The notes: generated by a model from the sequence alone, not told the origin. A DNA stretch of 64,000 nt from Propioniciclava tarda (GCF_900182665.1 NZ_FXTL01000010.1:42757-106756), one strand, 5' to 3'. Shown: positions 16,214-27,024, counted from the first letter of the stretch. Made by a program: numbers and translations.

Positions 16214-17057
16214 CCGTCGAGCGGTTCAGCGTGAAGAACTGGAGCCCCGGCGCCCCGCCGGCCAGCAGTTGATCGCACAGGCGCGTGATCCGCTCGAGCC
16301 CGATCTCGCGGAACCGCGCCTTGTCGTCGGCGGCCGTCATCAGCTCGGCGACAAGGTCGTCGGGCATGACGTCCCCGGCCATCGCCTTGAACCGCGCGAT
16401 CTGACCCAGGTTCGTGACCGGCATGATGCCGGCCACGATCGGGATCGTCCCGCCCAGCGCCCGGAAGCGCTCGACCAGCGCGAGGTAGGAGTCCGCCCGG
16501 AACACCATCTGCGTCACCGCGAAGGACGCCCCCGCCTCCTGCTTGTCGAGCAGGATGCGCGCGTCCAGGTCCAGATCGAACTGGGCAGGGTGCCCGTCGG
16601 CGAACGCCGCGACCCCGACCTCGAAGTCGCCGGACGCCTTGACCAGCCGCACCAGCTCGGTCGCGTTGCCGAGCCCGTCCGGATGCGCCTCGAACGGCGT
16701 CAGCGGACCCGCCGGCATGTCGCCCCGGATCGCCAGGATGTGCTTGACCCCCAGCTCCGCATAGGACGCCAGCGCCGCGGCCACTTCGTCGCGCGTCTGG
16801 CCCGACACCGTCAGGTGACCCATCGTCTGGACGCCGCCGTGCCGCTGGATCGCCCGCACGGCGTCGAACGTGCGCTCCCGCGTCGCACCGGTCGCGCCGT
16901 AGGTGACCGACACCCAGTCCGGACGCAGCTCGCGCAGGTTGACCACCGTGTCCAGCAGAACGAACGCGCCGGCGGCGTCCGAGGGAGGAAAGAACTCGAA
17001 GCTGAACGTGGGCCGGTCGGGCTCGCCCAGTCGCTGGGCGATCGTCTGGCTGGTCAT
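16161..17057 (-). CDS. metF: 5,10-methylenetetrahydrofolate reductase (MetF-type)
   Basis: A 298-residue TIM-barrel flavoprotein that reduces 5,10-methylene-THF to 5-methyl-THF for methionine synthesis. Seen: FSFEFFPPSD near the N-terminus (the catalytic Glu), VSVTYGATGATRERT, MGHLTVSGQ, LAIRGDMP and IVAGIMPVTNLGQI, all in family order. The ATG giving MTSQTIAQRLGEP is preferred; an in-frame TTG nine bases upstream is possible. A divergent 52-base gap separates it from the prenyl synthase gene. Confidence 0.92.
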   Translation of the reverse strand: MTSQTIAQRLGEPDRPTFSFEFFPPSDAAGAFVLLDTVVNLRELRPDWVSVTYGATGATRERTFDAVRAIQRHGGVQTMGHLTVSGQTRDEVAAALASYAELGVKHILAIRGDMPAGPLTPFEAHPDGLGNATELVRLVKASGDFEVGVAAFADGHPAQFDLDLDARILLDKQEAGASFAVTQMVFRADSYLALVERFRALGGTIPIVAGIMPVTNLGQIARFKAMAGDVMPDDLVAELMTAADDKARFREIGLERITRLCDQLLAGGAPGLQFFTLNRSTATNEIVARLRQIPPHRA

Positions 17058-17097
17058 GGGGCCCAACCCTACGGCGATCGGACGCCGCCGCTGCGGC

Positions 17098-17103
17098 TAG
17101 GCT
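17098..17103 (+). promoter_or_regulatory. -10 element of the prenyl synthase gene, leaderless
   Basis: TAGGCT lies exactly six bases before the GTG start at 17110, the spacing expected for a leaderless mRNA. Confidence 0.6.
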
Positions 17104-17109
17104 CGCCTC

Positions 17110-18225
17110 GTGGTCACCCTGGACGCCTCGCATCCCGTCTCCCCCGGCTTCAAGTCGGCCGTGGGCGATGCCATCGACGCCTTCCTCGTGGGCCAGCGTT
17201 CGAAGCTGTCCGCGATCGGCCCCGAGGTGTCGACGCTCGTCGACCGCGGAGCGGCCTTCACCGCAGGCGGCAAGCGGCTGCGTCCGGCCTTCTGCGCGTG
17301 GGGCTGGGCGGCGGCCGCGGGCTCGCTGCACCTGCCGGACGCCGTCGTCGCGGCGGCGGCGTCCCTCGACGTGCTGCACGTCTCGGCCTTGATCCACGAC
17401 GACGTGATGGACGCCTCCGAGGCGCGCCGCGGCGTCCCAGCGGCCCACCGGCAGTTCGAGGCCGATCATCGCGAGGCGTCCGGACGCGGCGACGCCGAGG
17501 CGTTCGGACGCGCCGGCGCGATCCTGCTCGGCGACCTGCTGCTGGTCTGGTCGGCCGAGATGCTCGACAACGCGGGGCTGGATTCCGACGCGCTCGCCCG
17601 CGTCCGGCCGTGGGTGCAGGCAGTCCGGACCGAGGTCACCGCCGGGCAATACCTGGACGTGCTGGCCCAGTCGGTCGACCCGTACGCCCGCACCCGGACG
17701 CCCGCGGGCGTCGCCGAACTCGAAACGCTCGTCTCGCGCGTCGTCACCTACAAGTCCGCGTGCTACACCGTCGAGCGACCCCTGCACATCGGCGGCGCGA
17801 TCGCCGGGGCGTCCGACGCGCAGCAGGCGACGTTCAGCGCCTTCGGCCGCCCGCTCGGACGCGCCTTCCAGTACCGCGACGACCTCCTGGGCGTGTTCGG
17901 CGACGAGGCGCTGACCGGCAAGGACTCCGGCGAGGACTTGCGCGAGGGCAAGCTCACCCTGGTGGTCGTCCGCACGTTCGCTGGCGCCTCGGACGCCGCG
18001 GCCCGCCGCTTCGCCGACCTCTTCGGGCGTCCGGACCTGTCGGCCGACGACATCGAGACCGCCAAGACGATCATCGTCGACTCCGGCGCGCAGGCCTTCG
18101 TCGAGCAGGCCATCGAGCGCGAGTTCGCCGCCGCGATCAGTGCGCTGGACCACGCTCCGTGGCTCGGGGCGGCGTCCGACGGTCTGGCCAACCTGGCGCG
18201 GGCCGCGGTCCGCAGGACGTTCTAG
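17110..18225 (+). CDS. Polyprenyl (geranylgeranyl-type) diphosphate synthase
   Basis: A 371-residue trans-isoprenyl diphosphate synthase that condenses isopentenyl diphosphate with allylic diphosphates. The first Asp-rich motif is IHDDVMD (about 97), preceded by GGKRLRPAF (the IPP-binding Lys/Arg). The second is YRDDLLGVFGDE (about 257). The helix before the first Asp motif is ASLDVLHVSALIHDD. Chain length cannot be fixed with confidence. Possible products are menaquinone, carotenoid or cell-wall polyprenols. The start is supported by a -10 box six bases upstream. The DUF3592 gene follows after nine bases. Confidence 0.87.
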   Translation: MVTLDASHPVSPGFKSAVGDAIDAFLVGQRSKLSAIGPEVSTLVDRGAAFTAGGKRLRPAFCAWGWAAAAGSLHLPDAVVAAAASLDVLHVSALIHDDVMDASEARRGVPAAHRQFEADHREASGRGDAEAFGRAGAILLGDLLLVWSAEMLDNAGLDSDALARVRPWVQAVRTEVTAGQYLDVLAQSVDPYARTRTPAGVAELETLVSRVVTYKSACYTVERPLHIGGAIAGASDAQQATFSAFGRPLGRAFQYRDDLLGVFGDEALTGKDSGEDLREGKLTLVVVRTFAGASDAAARRFADLFGRPDLSADDIETAKTIIVDSGAQAFVEQAIEREFAAAISALDHAPWLGAASDGLANLARAAVRRTF

Positions 18226-18234
18226 GAGCCGGGC

Positions 18235-18648
18235 ATGGGTGTGTACGCGGGCCCGACCCTGATCATCATCCCCGGACTCGTCACGATGCTCTGGGCGATC
18301 CTCGCCATCCGGAAGGTGACGGCGGCGAAGCGCTGGACGATCGTCGCGGGCACGATCATCGGACGCGACCGGGACGCCCACGGGCCGATCGACGTCGTCG
18401 AGTACCCCCTGCCCGAGGGCGGCACGCGACGCCTACACCCGGAGCCCCACGGCCAGTACGTATCGGGACGCCCCCTCGGCACGCAGGTCACGGTGTGGCG
18501 GGACCCCCAGGACGCGCTCGAGGCCGTCTTGGAGCTGCCGCGGCTGGAACGCTTCGCCGGCCAGTTCGTGGTCGGCGTCCTCGGAGCGTTCTTCTTCTTC
18601 GGCGGGCTGATCTGGGCGGGCCTGATCTGGGCCCTGGTCAGCCGCTAG
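18235..18648 (+). CDS. DUF3592-type small membrane protein
   Basis: A 137-residue protein with a membrane segment at each end (TLIIIPGLVTMLWAILAI and VVGVLGAFFFFGGLIWAGLIW) enclosing a small extracytoplasmic or cytoplasmic beta domain (GTIIGRD, VVEYPLPEGG, GTQVTVW). This is the DUF3592 layout. Function unknown. It follows the prenyl synthase closely and probably shares its transcript. The end overlaps the convergent ThiE-like gene by four bases. Confidence 0.7.
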   Translation: MGVYAGPTLIIIPGLVTMLWAILAIRKVTAAKRWTIVAGTIIGRDRDAHGPIDVVEYPLPEGGTRRLHPEPHGQYVSGRPLGTQVTVWRDPQDALEAVLELPRLERFAGQFVVGVLGAFFFFGGLIWAGLIWALVSR

Positions 18649-19493
18649 TTCGAGATCGGGTCGTCGATCGTCGGCCCATCGGCCGGCGGTGGCGTCGACT
18701 TTGCCCTCGCGAACGGGTTCGACAGCGAGCCGAAGCCATCACCCGCGTCCGGGGCCTCCGGATGTTCCGTGCCGGACGCCTCCGCGCCGGCTGCCCGGGG
18801 GCGGCGTCCGAAGGCCGCGAAGACCACCTTCTCCATCGCCGGGTCGGCGTCCCAGGCGGCCTTCATCGCCGTCGAGAACTCGGACGCCTTCGCCTGGGGA
18901 TCCTTGGCCTTGGTCAGGGCCCGACCCACGACGACGCGGCGGCAGCCCGCCTTGATCAGCAAGTCGAGGTAGTCGACCGTGATGCCGCCGGCCGCGAACC
19001 ACGGCTTCGAGGCCGGGTCGCCCTGGGGGGCCTTCGCAGCGGCGTACTCGACCGAGGACAGGTCCGCGGTGACGATCAGGACGTCGATGCCGGGGTCGGC
19101 CAGGGCGGCGTCGATGTCGGCGCGCGAGTGGCACGACCGGCCGATCAGCGCGTACTCGTGGATCCGGCGCCGGGCGCGGGCAGCCGACACGCCGTCGTCG
19201 GGCAGGACGAGCATGTCGGCCAGGAACTCCCCGGCCAGGTCGGCGTCCGACCAGACGGACACGATCGCCTGCCGCGGCGCGGCGGCCTTGCGCAGGGTGG
19301 CCAGGGCCGCGAGGGCGTCCTTGGTGCTGAGCGACGGGTCGGCCAACTGGACGATGTCGACCCCGCCGCCGCAGAGTCCGTTGACGAATCCTGCGAGGTC
19401 TTTCGAGCGGACGCGGGCGTCGGTCACGCACAGGAGTCGGGCGGTCTTGAGGCGGGTGTCCAGACCCAGCAGCGCAGTCACGGAGCACAGCAT
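18645..19493 (-). CDS. ThiE/TenI-superfamily TIM-barrel protein (thiamine phosphate synthase-like)
   Basis: A 282-residue protein whose first 205 residues follow the ThiE/TenI barrel: RLLCVTDARV, GGGVDIVQLADPSL, SVWSDADLAGEFLADMLVLPDDG, IGRSCHSRADI, PWFAAGGITVDYLDLLIKAG and RRVVVGRAL. The pyrophosphate-binding Lys/Arg pattern of genuine ThiE is weak (ADPSLSTKDA in place of the usual KD), so activity is uncertain. A Pro/Ala-rich tail of about 75 residues is added. The ATG at 19493 is chosen because 19 residues then precede strand 1; an upstream GTG at 19541 is possible. It is divergent from the PASTA kinase gene, as in relatives. Confidence 0.65.
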   Translation of the reverse strand: MLCSVTALLGLDTRLKTARLLCVTDARVRSKDLAGFVNGLCGGGVDIVQLADPSLSTKDALAALATLRKAAAPRQAIVSVWSDADLAGEFLADMLVLPDDGVSAARARRRIHEYALIGRSCHSRADIDAALADPGIDVLIVTADLSSVEYAAAKAPQGDPASKPWFAAGGITVDYLDLLIKAGCRRVVVGRALTKAKDPQAKASEFSTAMKAAWDADPAMEKVVFAAFGRRPRAAGAEASGTEHPEAPDAGDGFGSLSNPFARAKSTPPPADGPTIDDPISN

Positions 19494-19602
19494 ATTGGCC
19501 CCCCGCGGCGGGTCGCGTTCGGTGATGAATGACCTCGTCACCTAGAGTTGCCGCCAGGTTCGACCATGCACCACTTCCCCGACCCATGGCCGAAAGATTG
19601 CT

Positions 19603-21681
19603 TTGAACGTGCGCCGCGGTGACCCCATCTTGGGCTCCACTCTCGACGATCGCTATCAGATCGTCCGTCGCATCGCGCGCGGAGGCATGGCGACCGTGTT
19701 CGAGGCCACCGACCTGCGCCTGTCCCGGACCGTGGCCGTCAAGATCATGCACCCCGGCCTGGACGAGGACGGGGACATCGCCTCGCGCTTCGACACCGAG
19801 GCGCGGGCCGCGGCGCTGCTCTCCCACCCCAACGTGGTCGCGGTCTTCGACCAGGGGCACGACGAGGGGCGTCCCTACATCGTGATGGAGTACGTCCGTG
19901 GCATCACGCTGCGGCAGCTCATCACGCTCGAGGCACCGTTCCCGACGGTGCAGGCACTCGAACTCTTCGAGCCGGTCGTGGCCGCGCTGGCGGCCGCCCA
20001 CGCCGCCGGGATCATCCACCGTGACGTCAAGCCCGAGAACGTCCTGATCTCGACCGACGGCCACATCAAGGTCGCCGACTTCGGGCTGGCGCGAAACGTG
20101 ACCGCCGCCTCCGTGGCCGAGGGTGGCGTCGTCATCGGCACGGTCAGTTACATCGCGCCCGAGTTGGTCTCGCGCGGACAGGCGAGCACGCGCTCCGACG
20201 TCTACTCGCTCGGCATCCTGCTCTACGAGCTGCTCACCGGCGTGAAGCCGCATCGGGGCGCCACGCCGCTCGAGATCGCGTACGCGCACGTCCACCGCCC
20301 GGTCCCCGTGCCGTCCGCGGCGCCGCGCACGGCCGAGCCGGTGCCGGACTACCTGGACGCCCTCGTCCGCACGACCACCATCCGGACGCCCGCGCGCCGC
20401 CAGACCGACGCCGGCGTCCTGCTGGATCAGGTCCGGGGAGCGCGGACGGCCGCTACCCACGGGGTGCCGGACTCCGGAGCGCTCCTCGCGCTGATGACGG
20501 CCTCGACGCGTCACGGTGTCGACCAGGCGAGGGAGTCCCTCCCTGAGCTCGTCACCGCCGCCCCCCGCTCGGCCGTCTCGGCGTCCTCGGTCGACTCCCG
20601 CGAGGCCGCGTCGATGCCGGAAGCCGCCCGCTGGCTGCCGCGTCTGCGTGAGCTGCGCCTCGCTCGCCTCGGGTCCCCGTCGTCGCCGGGCATTCCGGAC
20701 GCCGACGCGTCCGCCAGGCCCGCGCCGATCTCCCCCTACTCGCCGCCGTCGCGCCCGCAGGTCATCACCCCGAGCCAGTGGGTCCAGAGCCCCATGCACC
20801 GGCGCCGTCGCCTCGTCGCCGCGGTGGCGTCCCTGATCGTGGTCGGGACGCTGCTGCTGGGCACCTGGTGGGCGACGGCCGGACGCCTCCCCGCCGTCCC
20901 CGCGGTGAAGGGCCTCGAACAGCCGGGCGCGAGGACGGCGCTCGCCGAGGCGGGCCTAGCCGCCACGTTCGTCCGGGAGTACTCCGAGACCGTGCCCCCG
21001 GGCATCGTGCTGCGGACGGATCCCGCGAGCGGCGCCCACCTCGCGCCGGACTCGGTCGTCATCGTCTACCTCTCCCAGGGCGCCCAGCTGTACGACGTCC
21101 CGCTGCTCAAGGGCAAGACCCGAGATCAGGCGCTCGGGGCCCTGGCGGACGCGAGCCTCGTCGCCGGGGCGATCACGGAGGCTTACGACCCCAAGGTCCC
21201 CGCGGGGACGGTCCTCAGCCAGGCCACCCCCGCTGGCACCGCCCTGCACCGCGGCTCGGGCGTCGACTTCGTGCTCTCCAAGGGCATCGAGCCCGTGGAC
21301 CTCGCGGACTGGTCCGGCAAGCCCGCAGCGGACGCCAAGGCGGCCCTCATCGGAGCCGGGCTGAAGGTCAAGAGCACCGAGGCCATCTCGCCGACCGTGG
21401 CGAAGGGCGGTGTGGTCTCGCAGTCCCCCGCGCCCGGTCAGGTGCACAAGGGCGACACGGTGACGCTCGTGATCTCCAAGGGTCCGGCGCAGGTCGTGGT
21501 CCCGGACGTCCGCAAGCTCGACGCCGCCGCCGCGACCGCGAAGTTGGAGGCCGCCGGTTTCACGGTCACGACCGCCCCGTCCCCGACGAAGGCAGGCGTC
21601 CCGGGCACGGTCGTGTCCACGGACCCGGCCTCGGGACGCCGCGTCGACGCCGGCTCGCCGGTCACGATCTTCATCGGCTGA
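19603..21681 (+). CDS. Stk1/PknB-family PASTA-domain Ser/Thr protein kinase
   Basis: A 692-residue receptor kinase. The kinase domain (about 14-275) has RRIARGGMATVFEA, VAVKIMH, HRDVKPENVL and KVADFGLARN. A Pro/Ser-rich juxtamembrane linker (about 300-400) precedes one membrane segment near 405-425 (VASLIVVGTLLLGTWWAT). Four extracellular PASTA domains (about 430-692) follow, beginning LPAVPAVKGL, YDVPLLKGKT, EPVDLADWSG and VVVPDVRKLD. PASTA kinases sense muropeptides or lipid II and control growth and division. The TTG at 19603 starts MNVRRGDPILGSTLDDRY; a GTG two codons later is equally possible, and no strong ribosome site is seen. Confidence 0.9.
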   Translation: MNVRRGDPILGSTLDDRYQIVRRIARGGMATVFEATDLRLSRTVAVKIMHPGLDEDGDIASRFDTEARAAALLSHPNVVAVFDQGHDEGRPYIVMEYVRGITLRQLITLEAPFPTVQALELFEPVVAALAAAHAAGIIHRDVKPENVLISTDGHIKVADFGLARNVTAASVAEGGVVIGTVSYIAPELVSRGQASTRSDVYSLGILLYELLTGVKPHRGATPLEIAYAHVHRPVPVPSAAPRTAEPVPDYLDALVRTTTIRTPARRQTDAGVLLDQVRGARTAATHGVPDSGALLALMTASTRHGVDQARESLPELVTAAPRSAVSASSVDSREAASMPEAARWLPRLRELRLARLGSPSSPGIPDADASARPAPISPYSPPSRPQVITPSQWVQSPMHRRRRLVAAVASLIVVGTLLLGTWWATAGRLPAVPAVKGLEQPGARTALAEAGLAATFVREYSETVPPGIVLRTDPASGAHLAPDSVVIVYLSQGAQLYDVPLLKGKTRDQALGALADASLVAGAITEAYDPKVPAGTVLSQATPAGTALHRGSGVDFVLSKGIEPVDLADWSGKPAADAKAALIGAGLKVKSTEAISPTVAKGGVVSQSPAPGQVHKGDTVTLVISKGPAQVVVPDVRKLDAAAATAKLEAAGFTVTTAPSPTKAGVPGTVVSTDPASGRRVDAGSPVTIFIG

Positions 21682-21709
21682 GCAGCACTTCGTCGCTACC
21701 CTGGGCCCC

Positions 21710-22964
21710 ATGCGCCAGGACACCCCCTTCGGCTCCGCCTTCTCGCCCGTGGAGTTCTTCGTGGTGATCGCCGGCGTTGTGGCCGTCGTCGTGATCGGCA
21801 TCTTCGTCGCCCGGGCGGTGATCCGCGCGATGTACCGGGCGAAGGTCGGCGCGTTCGGCTGGGACTACGAGCCGAGCCCCGGACTCGAGACCGTGTACGG
21901 CCTGAACTGCCCACCCTTCGGCCTCGGACGCCAGCGCAGGGTCGAGGACCGGATCACCGGACGGACGGCGTCCGGTGTGGACTTCGTCGCCGTCCGCTAC
22001 CGCAGCGACGTCAGCGGCTGGCAGTTCGTCGCGGCACTGGACCTGGGCGCCGCCTACCCCGAGGCCCAGCTGGCGCCGGCCGGTCGGGAACGCAGGGGCG
22101 TCGCTGGCCAGCGTCTCGATGTCGACGGCTGGTCCGTCGTCGGCGCGGACGCCACCTGGACCCAGGCCGTCGCCGCGAGCGTGCCGCCCGCAGCCCACCT
22201 GCTGCGCAAGCTGCTGCCGAGCGCGACCCTCAGCGTCGACGGCCGCCGGCTCACCGTCGCGCCCGTTCCCAGCGACCCTGAGCTGTTGCTCCCGGTGCTG
22301 AACTGCGCGGCAGAGATCGTCGCGATCATCCGGTCGCTGCCCGCCGGAGCCCCGGGTCCGGTGCCGGCGGAGCTGAGCTTCTACGGCCGACCCACCTGGA
22401 TCTACCGTCCCCAGGACGACGCCTGGCTGGCCAGCGTCCCCTTCTCCGGCGCGGGCCACGCCCACGAGGCCAAAGAGGTCATCATCGGACGCCGCGGCGC
22501 CCTGCAGTTGGTCGCCTTCACCCACCACTGGGACACGACCGAGACCCGCACCACCACCGACGCCAACGGCAACAGCCACACCGAGACGTACACCGCGCAT
22601 CACACCGAGCCCGCCGCCGCGATCTTCCTCGACTTTCCGTTCCGCGACCTCAGCCTGAACTGGGGCATGTTCGGCGGACGCCTCGGGCGCAAGATCGCCT
22701 TCGAGAGCGAGGACTTCAACCGCCGCTATCGCGTGAACGCCGACGACGACCGCTTCGCGTACGACGTCATCCATCCGCAGCAGATGGAGTGGCTGCTGGC
22801 CATCGACGCGCCCGCCTTCTCGATCGACTCAGGGCGCATGGACCTGGTGGTCCCGGACACCGACTTCCCCACGCTGGACGACCGGCTCAATTTTGCGGCC
22901 GCCTTCTTCGGACGCCTCCGGCCCTACACCTGGGAGTCGCTGGGCCTGCGCACCCCGCCCGCCC

Positions 22965-22972
<8 letters not shown>
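21710..22972 (+). CDS. Hypothetical membrane-anchored protein (DUF3137-like)
   Basis: A 420-residue protein with one N-terminal membrane helix (FFVVIAGVVAVVVIGIFVA, about 16-36) followed by a large soluble domain. The Trp-rich text GWDYEPSPGLETVYGLNCPPF and the late segment FNRRYRVNADDDRFAYDVIHP are typical of DUF3137-like proteins of unknown function. A His/Thr-rich insertion (HHWDTTETRTTTDANGNSH) lies near 280. A -10-like TACCCT is seven bases before the ATG. It follows the PASTA kinase by 28 bases. The 3' end overlaps the convergent aldolase gene by eight bases. Confidence 0.6.
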
Positions 22973-23995
<1,023 letters not shown>

Positions 23996-23999
<4 letters not shown>

Positions 24000-25399
24000 G
24001 CCAGTTCGTGCGGCTCGAAGGCCTGCACCGGGTTCTCGCCGCGGGCGATCATGTCGTCGTTGAGCCGCTGGGCCAGGTAGAACGCCAGCTCCAGCGACTG
24101 GTTGCGGTTCAGCCGGGGGTCGCACGCCGACTCGTACGCCTGCGCGAGGTTCTCTTCCGACAGCTCCTGCGCGCCGCCGACGCATTCGGTGACGTCGTTG
24201 CCGGTGAGCTCGACGTGAACGCCGCCGGGCCAGGTGCCCAGCGCGGCATGCACGTCGAAGAAGCCGTCGACCTCGGCCCAGACCCGGTCGAACGAGCGCG
24301 TCTTGTAGCCGTTGGACGTGCTGAAGGTGTTGCCGTGCATCGGATCGCAGACCCAGGCGACCTTGCGGCCGGTGGCCTCGACCGCCTCCACGATGGGCGG
24401 CAGCACGTCGCGGACCTTGTCGGCCCCCATCCGCGAGATCAGCGTGAGGCGTCCGGGCTCGTGCTGGGCGTCCAGTCGCTCGACGAGCGCGACGGCGTCC
24501 GACGGCGAGACGGTGGGGCCCACCTTGACCCCGATCGGGTTGCGCAGGCGCGACAGCAACTCGACGTGCGCGCCGTCCAGCTGCCGCGTCCGCTCGCCGA
24601 TCCACAGCATGTGGCCCGACGTGCCGTACGGCGTTCCGGTGCGCGAGTCGATGCGGGTCAGGGCGTGCTCGTACTCCATCAGCAGCGCCTCGTGCGAGGC
24701 GTAGTAGTGGATCGTGCGCAGCTCGTCGCCACCGATGCCACACGTGATCATGAAGGCCAGAGCGCGCTCGATCTCGGCCGCCAGCGCCTCGTAGCGGGCC
24801 TCGATCGCCGAGGAGCGGACGAACTCGGAGTTCCACGAGTGGACCGTCCGCAGGTCGGCGAAGCCGCCGTTGACGAACGCGCGCACCAGGTTGAGCGTCG
24901 CCGCCGAGGCGTTGTAGACCTCCACCAGCCGCTGCGGATCGTTGCGCCGGGACGCCTCGTCGAAGTCGAGGCCGTTGACGGCGTCCCCGCGGTACGACGG
25001 CAGCGTGACGCCCTCGCGGGTCTCCGAGTCGCTGCTGCGGGGCTTGGCGTACTGGCCCGCGATGCGTCCGACCTTGACCACCGGCACCTGGGCCGCGTAC
25101 TGCAGGACCAGCGCCATCGACAGCTGGACGCGCAGCGAGTTCTTGATGTTGACGGCCGTCACGTTGTCGAACGTCTCGGCGCAGTCCCCCGCCTGCAGGA
25201 TGAACGCGCGGCCCGCGGCGGCTTCGGCGATCCGCCCGCGGAGCTCATCCACCTCGCCCGCGAACACCAAGGGCGGACGCCGCCGCAGCGCCTCCACGAC
25301 GCGCCCGACCTCGGACGCGTCCGGGTACTGGGGCTGCTGGGCAGCCCCGAGCGCGTGGAGGTCAGACAACGACGGGTAGGGCGAAGACACGCCGGTCAT
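23996..25399 (-). CDS. aroG: Class II 3-deoxy-7-phosphoheptulonate synthase
   Basis: A 467-residue plant/actinobacterial-type DAHP synthase, first enzyme of the shikimate pathway (phosphoenolpyruvate plus erythrose 4-phosphate). Seen: RRRPPLVFAGEVDELR, LQAGDCAETF (about 65-75, metal Cys), VKVGRIAGQYAKPRS, LPSYRGDAVNG, GEKTR-like GERTRQLDGAH, NPIGVKVGPT, and WVCDPMHGNTF (about 365). The ATG giving MTGVSSPYPSLSDLHAL fits the family; a longer reading from 25468 adds an unlikely extension. The next gene on the strand, an acyltransferase, starts divergently further up. Confidence 0.92.
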
Positions 25400-25446
25400 G
25401 GTAGCCCGCGGCCGGAGCCCGGGCGTCGCTGTCCGCTGCCCGCGAA

Positions 25447-26223
25447 TCAGTCGGACGCCGTCGCGCACGGCTCAGGGACGGCCAGCCCCAGGCCGGGACG
25501 GGCCGCGACGCGGGCGTCCGCCTCCTCGACGGTCATGCCGCCGTACTTGATCGACGTGCCGTAGGCGTCCACGTAGGTCTGCCCGGACAGCTCCATGATC
25601 GCGTTCATGATCTCGTCGGTGACCCACCGGATGACGGCGCGGTCGTCCTGGCAGCCGGCGTAGCGGCTGAAGTCGAGGGGGCGTCCGAAGGTGACGACGG
25701 GGTGATCGGCCATCGGGATCGCGCCGAACAGCTTGCCCGTGATCTCGTTGTGGGTGATGGCGCACGGCACGACCGGCACGTTGGCCGCCAGCGCGAGGCG
25801 GGCGACGCCGGTCTTGCCCTTGTAGAGGCGTCCGTCGACCGAGCGGGTGCCCTCGGGATAGATGCCGGCGATTCCACCGTCCTTGAGCACCTGCAGCACC
25901 GGGCCCAGCCCGTCGAGCGCGGCGCGTCCGCCGGTGCGGTCCAGCGGAACCTGCCCCACGGCCTTGACCGCCCACGCGATCACGGTCTGGGGGATGCCCT
26001 TGAGGCCTTTGCCGGGGATGAACAGCTCACGCTTGGCGGGGTAGGTCACCGGACGCTTGATGAGCGCCGGCATCATGTAGGTCTCGGTCGCCGAGGTGTG
26101 ATTGCAGGCGATGATGGCGCCCCCGGACGACGGGATGTTCTCGGTGCCGACCGCCTTGGCCTTGTAGGCGAGCTTCACGAACGGGCGGACGAGGGAGTAC
26201 TTGAAGAACGAGTACCACGACAT
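25447..26223 (-). CDS. 1-acyl-sn-glycerol-3-phosphate acyltransferase-like (PlsC family)
   Basis: A 258-residue LPLAT-family acyltransferase acting in phospholipid synthesis. Seen: ACNHTSATET (about 40), IPGKGLKGIPQ, VPLDRTGGRAAL, and the substrate loop IYPEGTRSVDG (about 125). The catalytic HX4D box reads H-TSAT-E, with Glu in place of Asp, seen in some actinobacterial paralogues; whether it alters activity is unknown. The ATG follows AAGGAGG with good spacing. It lies 47 bases beyond the DAHP synthase start and is divergent from the esterase gene. Confidence 0.85.
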   Translation of the reverse strand: MSWYSFFKYSLVRPFVKLAYKAKAVGTENIPSSGGAIIACNHTSATETYMMPALIKRPVTYPAKRELFIPGKGLKGIPQTVIAWAVKAVGQVPLDRTGGRAALDGLGPVLQVLKDGGIAGIYPEGTRSVDGRLYKGKTGVARLALAANVPVVPCAITHNEITGKLFGAIPMADHPVVTFGRPLDFSRYAGCQDDRAVIRWVTDEIMNAIMELSGQTYVDAYGTSIKYGGMTVEEADARVAARPGLGLAVPEPCATASD

Positions 26224-26271
26224 GGGCGACCTCCTTGGACCGCCATAGCGTAGCCAGTGCGGCTGGGAGCC

Positions 26272-26277
26272 TACGAT
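26272..26277 (+). promoter_or_regulatory. -10 element of the esterase gene, leaderless
   Basis: TACGAT lies exactly six bases before the ATG at 26284, which decides this start over an in-frame codon at 26257. Confidence 0.6.
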
Positions 26278-26283
26278 GCGCTC

Positions 26284-27024
26284 ATGGCACAGCGTCCCTC
26301 CACCGAGTCCTACGCCGCCGGCGACGGACGCATCGGCGTCCTCTTCGTCCACGGCTTCACCGGCAGCCCCGCGTCCCTGCGCACCTGGGCCGAGCGGACG
26401 GCCGCGGCGGGCTACCGAGTCTCGCTCCCCCGGCTGCCCGGCCACGGCACTCGCTGGGAGGACCTCGCCGTCACGTCCTGGCAGGACTGGTACGCCTGCG
26501 TCGAGCGGGCCTTCGCTGAACTCAAGGCGTCCTGCGATCAGGTCTTCGTGGCGTCCCTGTCGATGGGCGGGGCTCTGTCGCTGATGCTCGCCGAGAAGCG
26601 TCCGTCGGAGGTCGCAGGGCTGATGCTGGTGAACCCGGCCGTCACGGTCGCGAGCCCGCTCGTGCCGCTGTCCGGCGTTCTCAAGCACGTGGTCAAGTCG
26701 GTCAAGGGCATCGCCAACGACGCCGTCCTCGACATCGACGAGGGCGCCTACGAGCGGACGCCAATCGCGTCCGTCCACGCCATGTACAAGCTGTGGGGCG
26801 AGTTGCGTCCGTACCTGGATCTGGTGGAGTGCCCGCTGGTGATCTTCCGCTCCGCCGTCGACCACGTCGTGCCGCCGGCGTCCGTCGAGATCATCACCCG
26901 GCAGGTCTCCTCAGCCGAGGTGACCGAGCACGTGCTGGCCAACAGCTACCACGTGGCCACCATGGACAACGACGCCGACTTCATCATCGACACCAGCCTG
27001 GAGTTCCTGGCCGCGCACTCCTAG
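26284..27024 (+). CDS. Alpha/beta hydrolase, monoacylglycerol lipase / carboxylesterase type
   Basis: A 246-residue serine hydrolase. Seen: VLFVHGFTGSPASLRTWA (oxyanion loop), RLPGHGTRWEDL, the nucleophile elbow VASLSMGGALSL (Ser about 94), the acid in IFRSAVDHVVPP (about 196), and the base in NSYHVATMDND (His about 223). This matches Est30/YvaK-type carboxylesterases acting on short to medium acyl esters. No signal peptide. The gene faces away from the acyltransferase, so a shared lipid-turnover role is possible but not shown. Confidence 0.85.
   Translation: MAQRPSTESYAAGDGRIGVLFVHGFTGSPASLRTWAERTAAAGYRVSLPRLPGHGTRWEDLAVTSWQDWYACVERAFAELKASCDQVFVASLSMGGALSLMLAEKRPSEVAGLMLVNPAVTVASPLVPLSGVLKHVVKSVKGIANDAVLDIDEGAYERTPIASVHAMYKLWGELRPYLDLVECPLVIFRSAVDHVVPPASVEIITRQVSSAEVTEHVLANSYHVATMDNDADFIIDTSLEFLAAHS

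Noticed and set aside
16126..18381. 751-codon minus-strand open frame including the metF region
   Set aside because: The part outside metF is antisense to the prenyl synthase and lacks motifs.
16170..19532. 1120-codon plus-strand open frame
   Set aside because: It covers several genes with strong family motifs in other frames (metF, prenyl synthase, ThiE-like); composition is that of a shadow frame.
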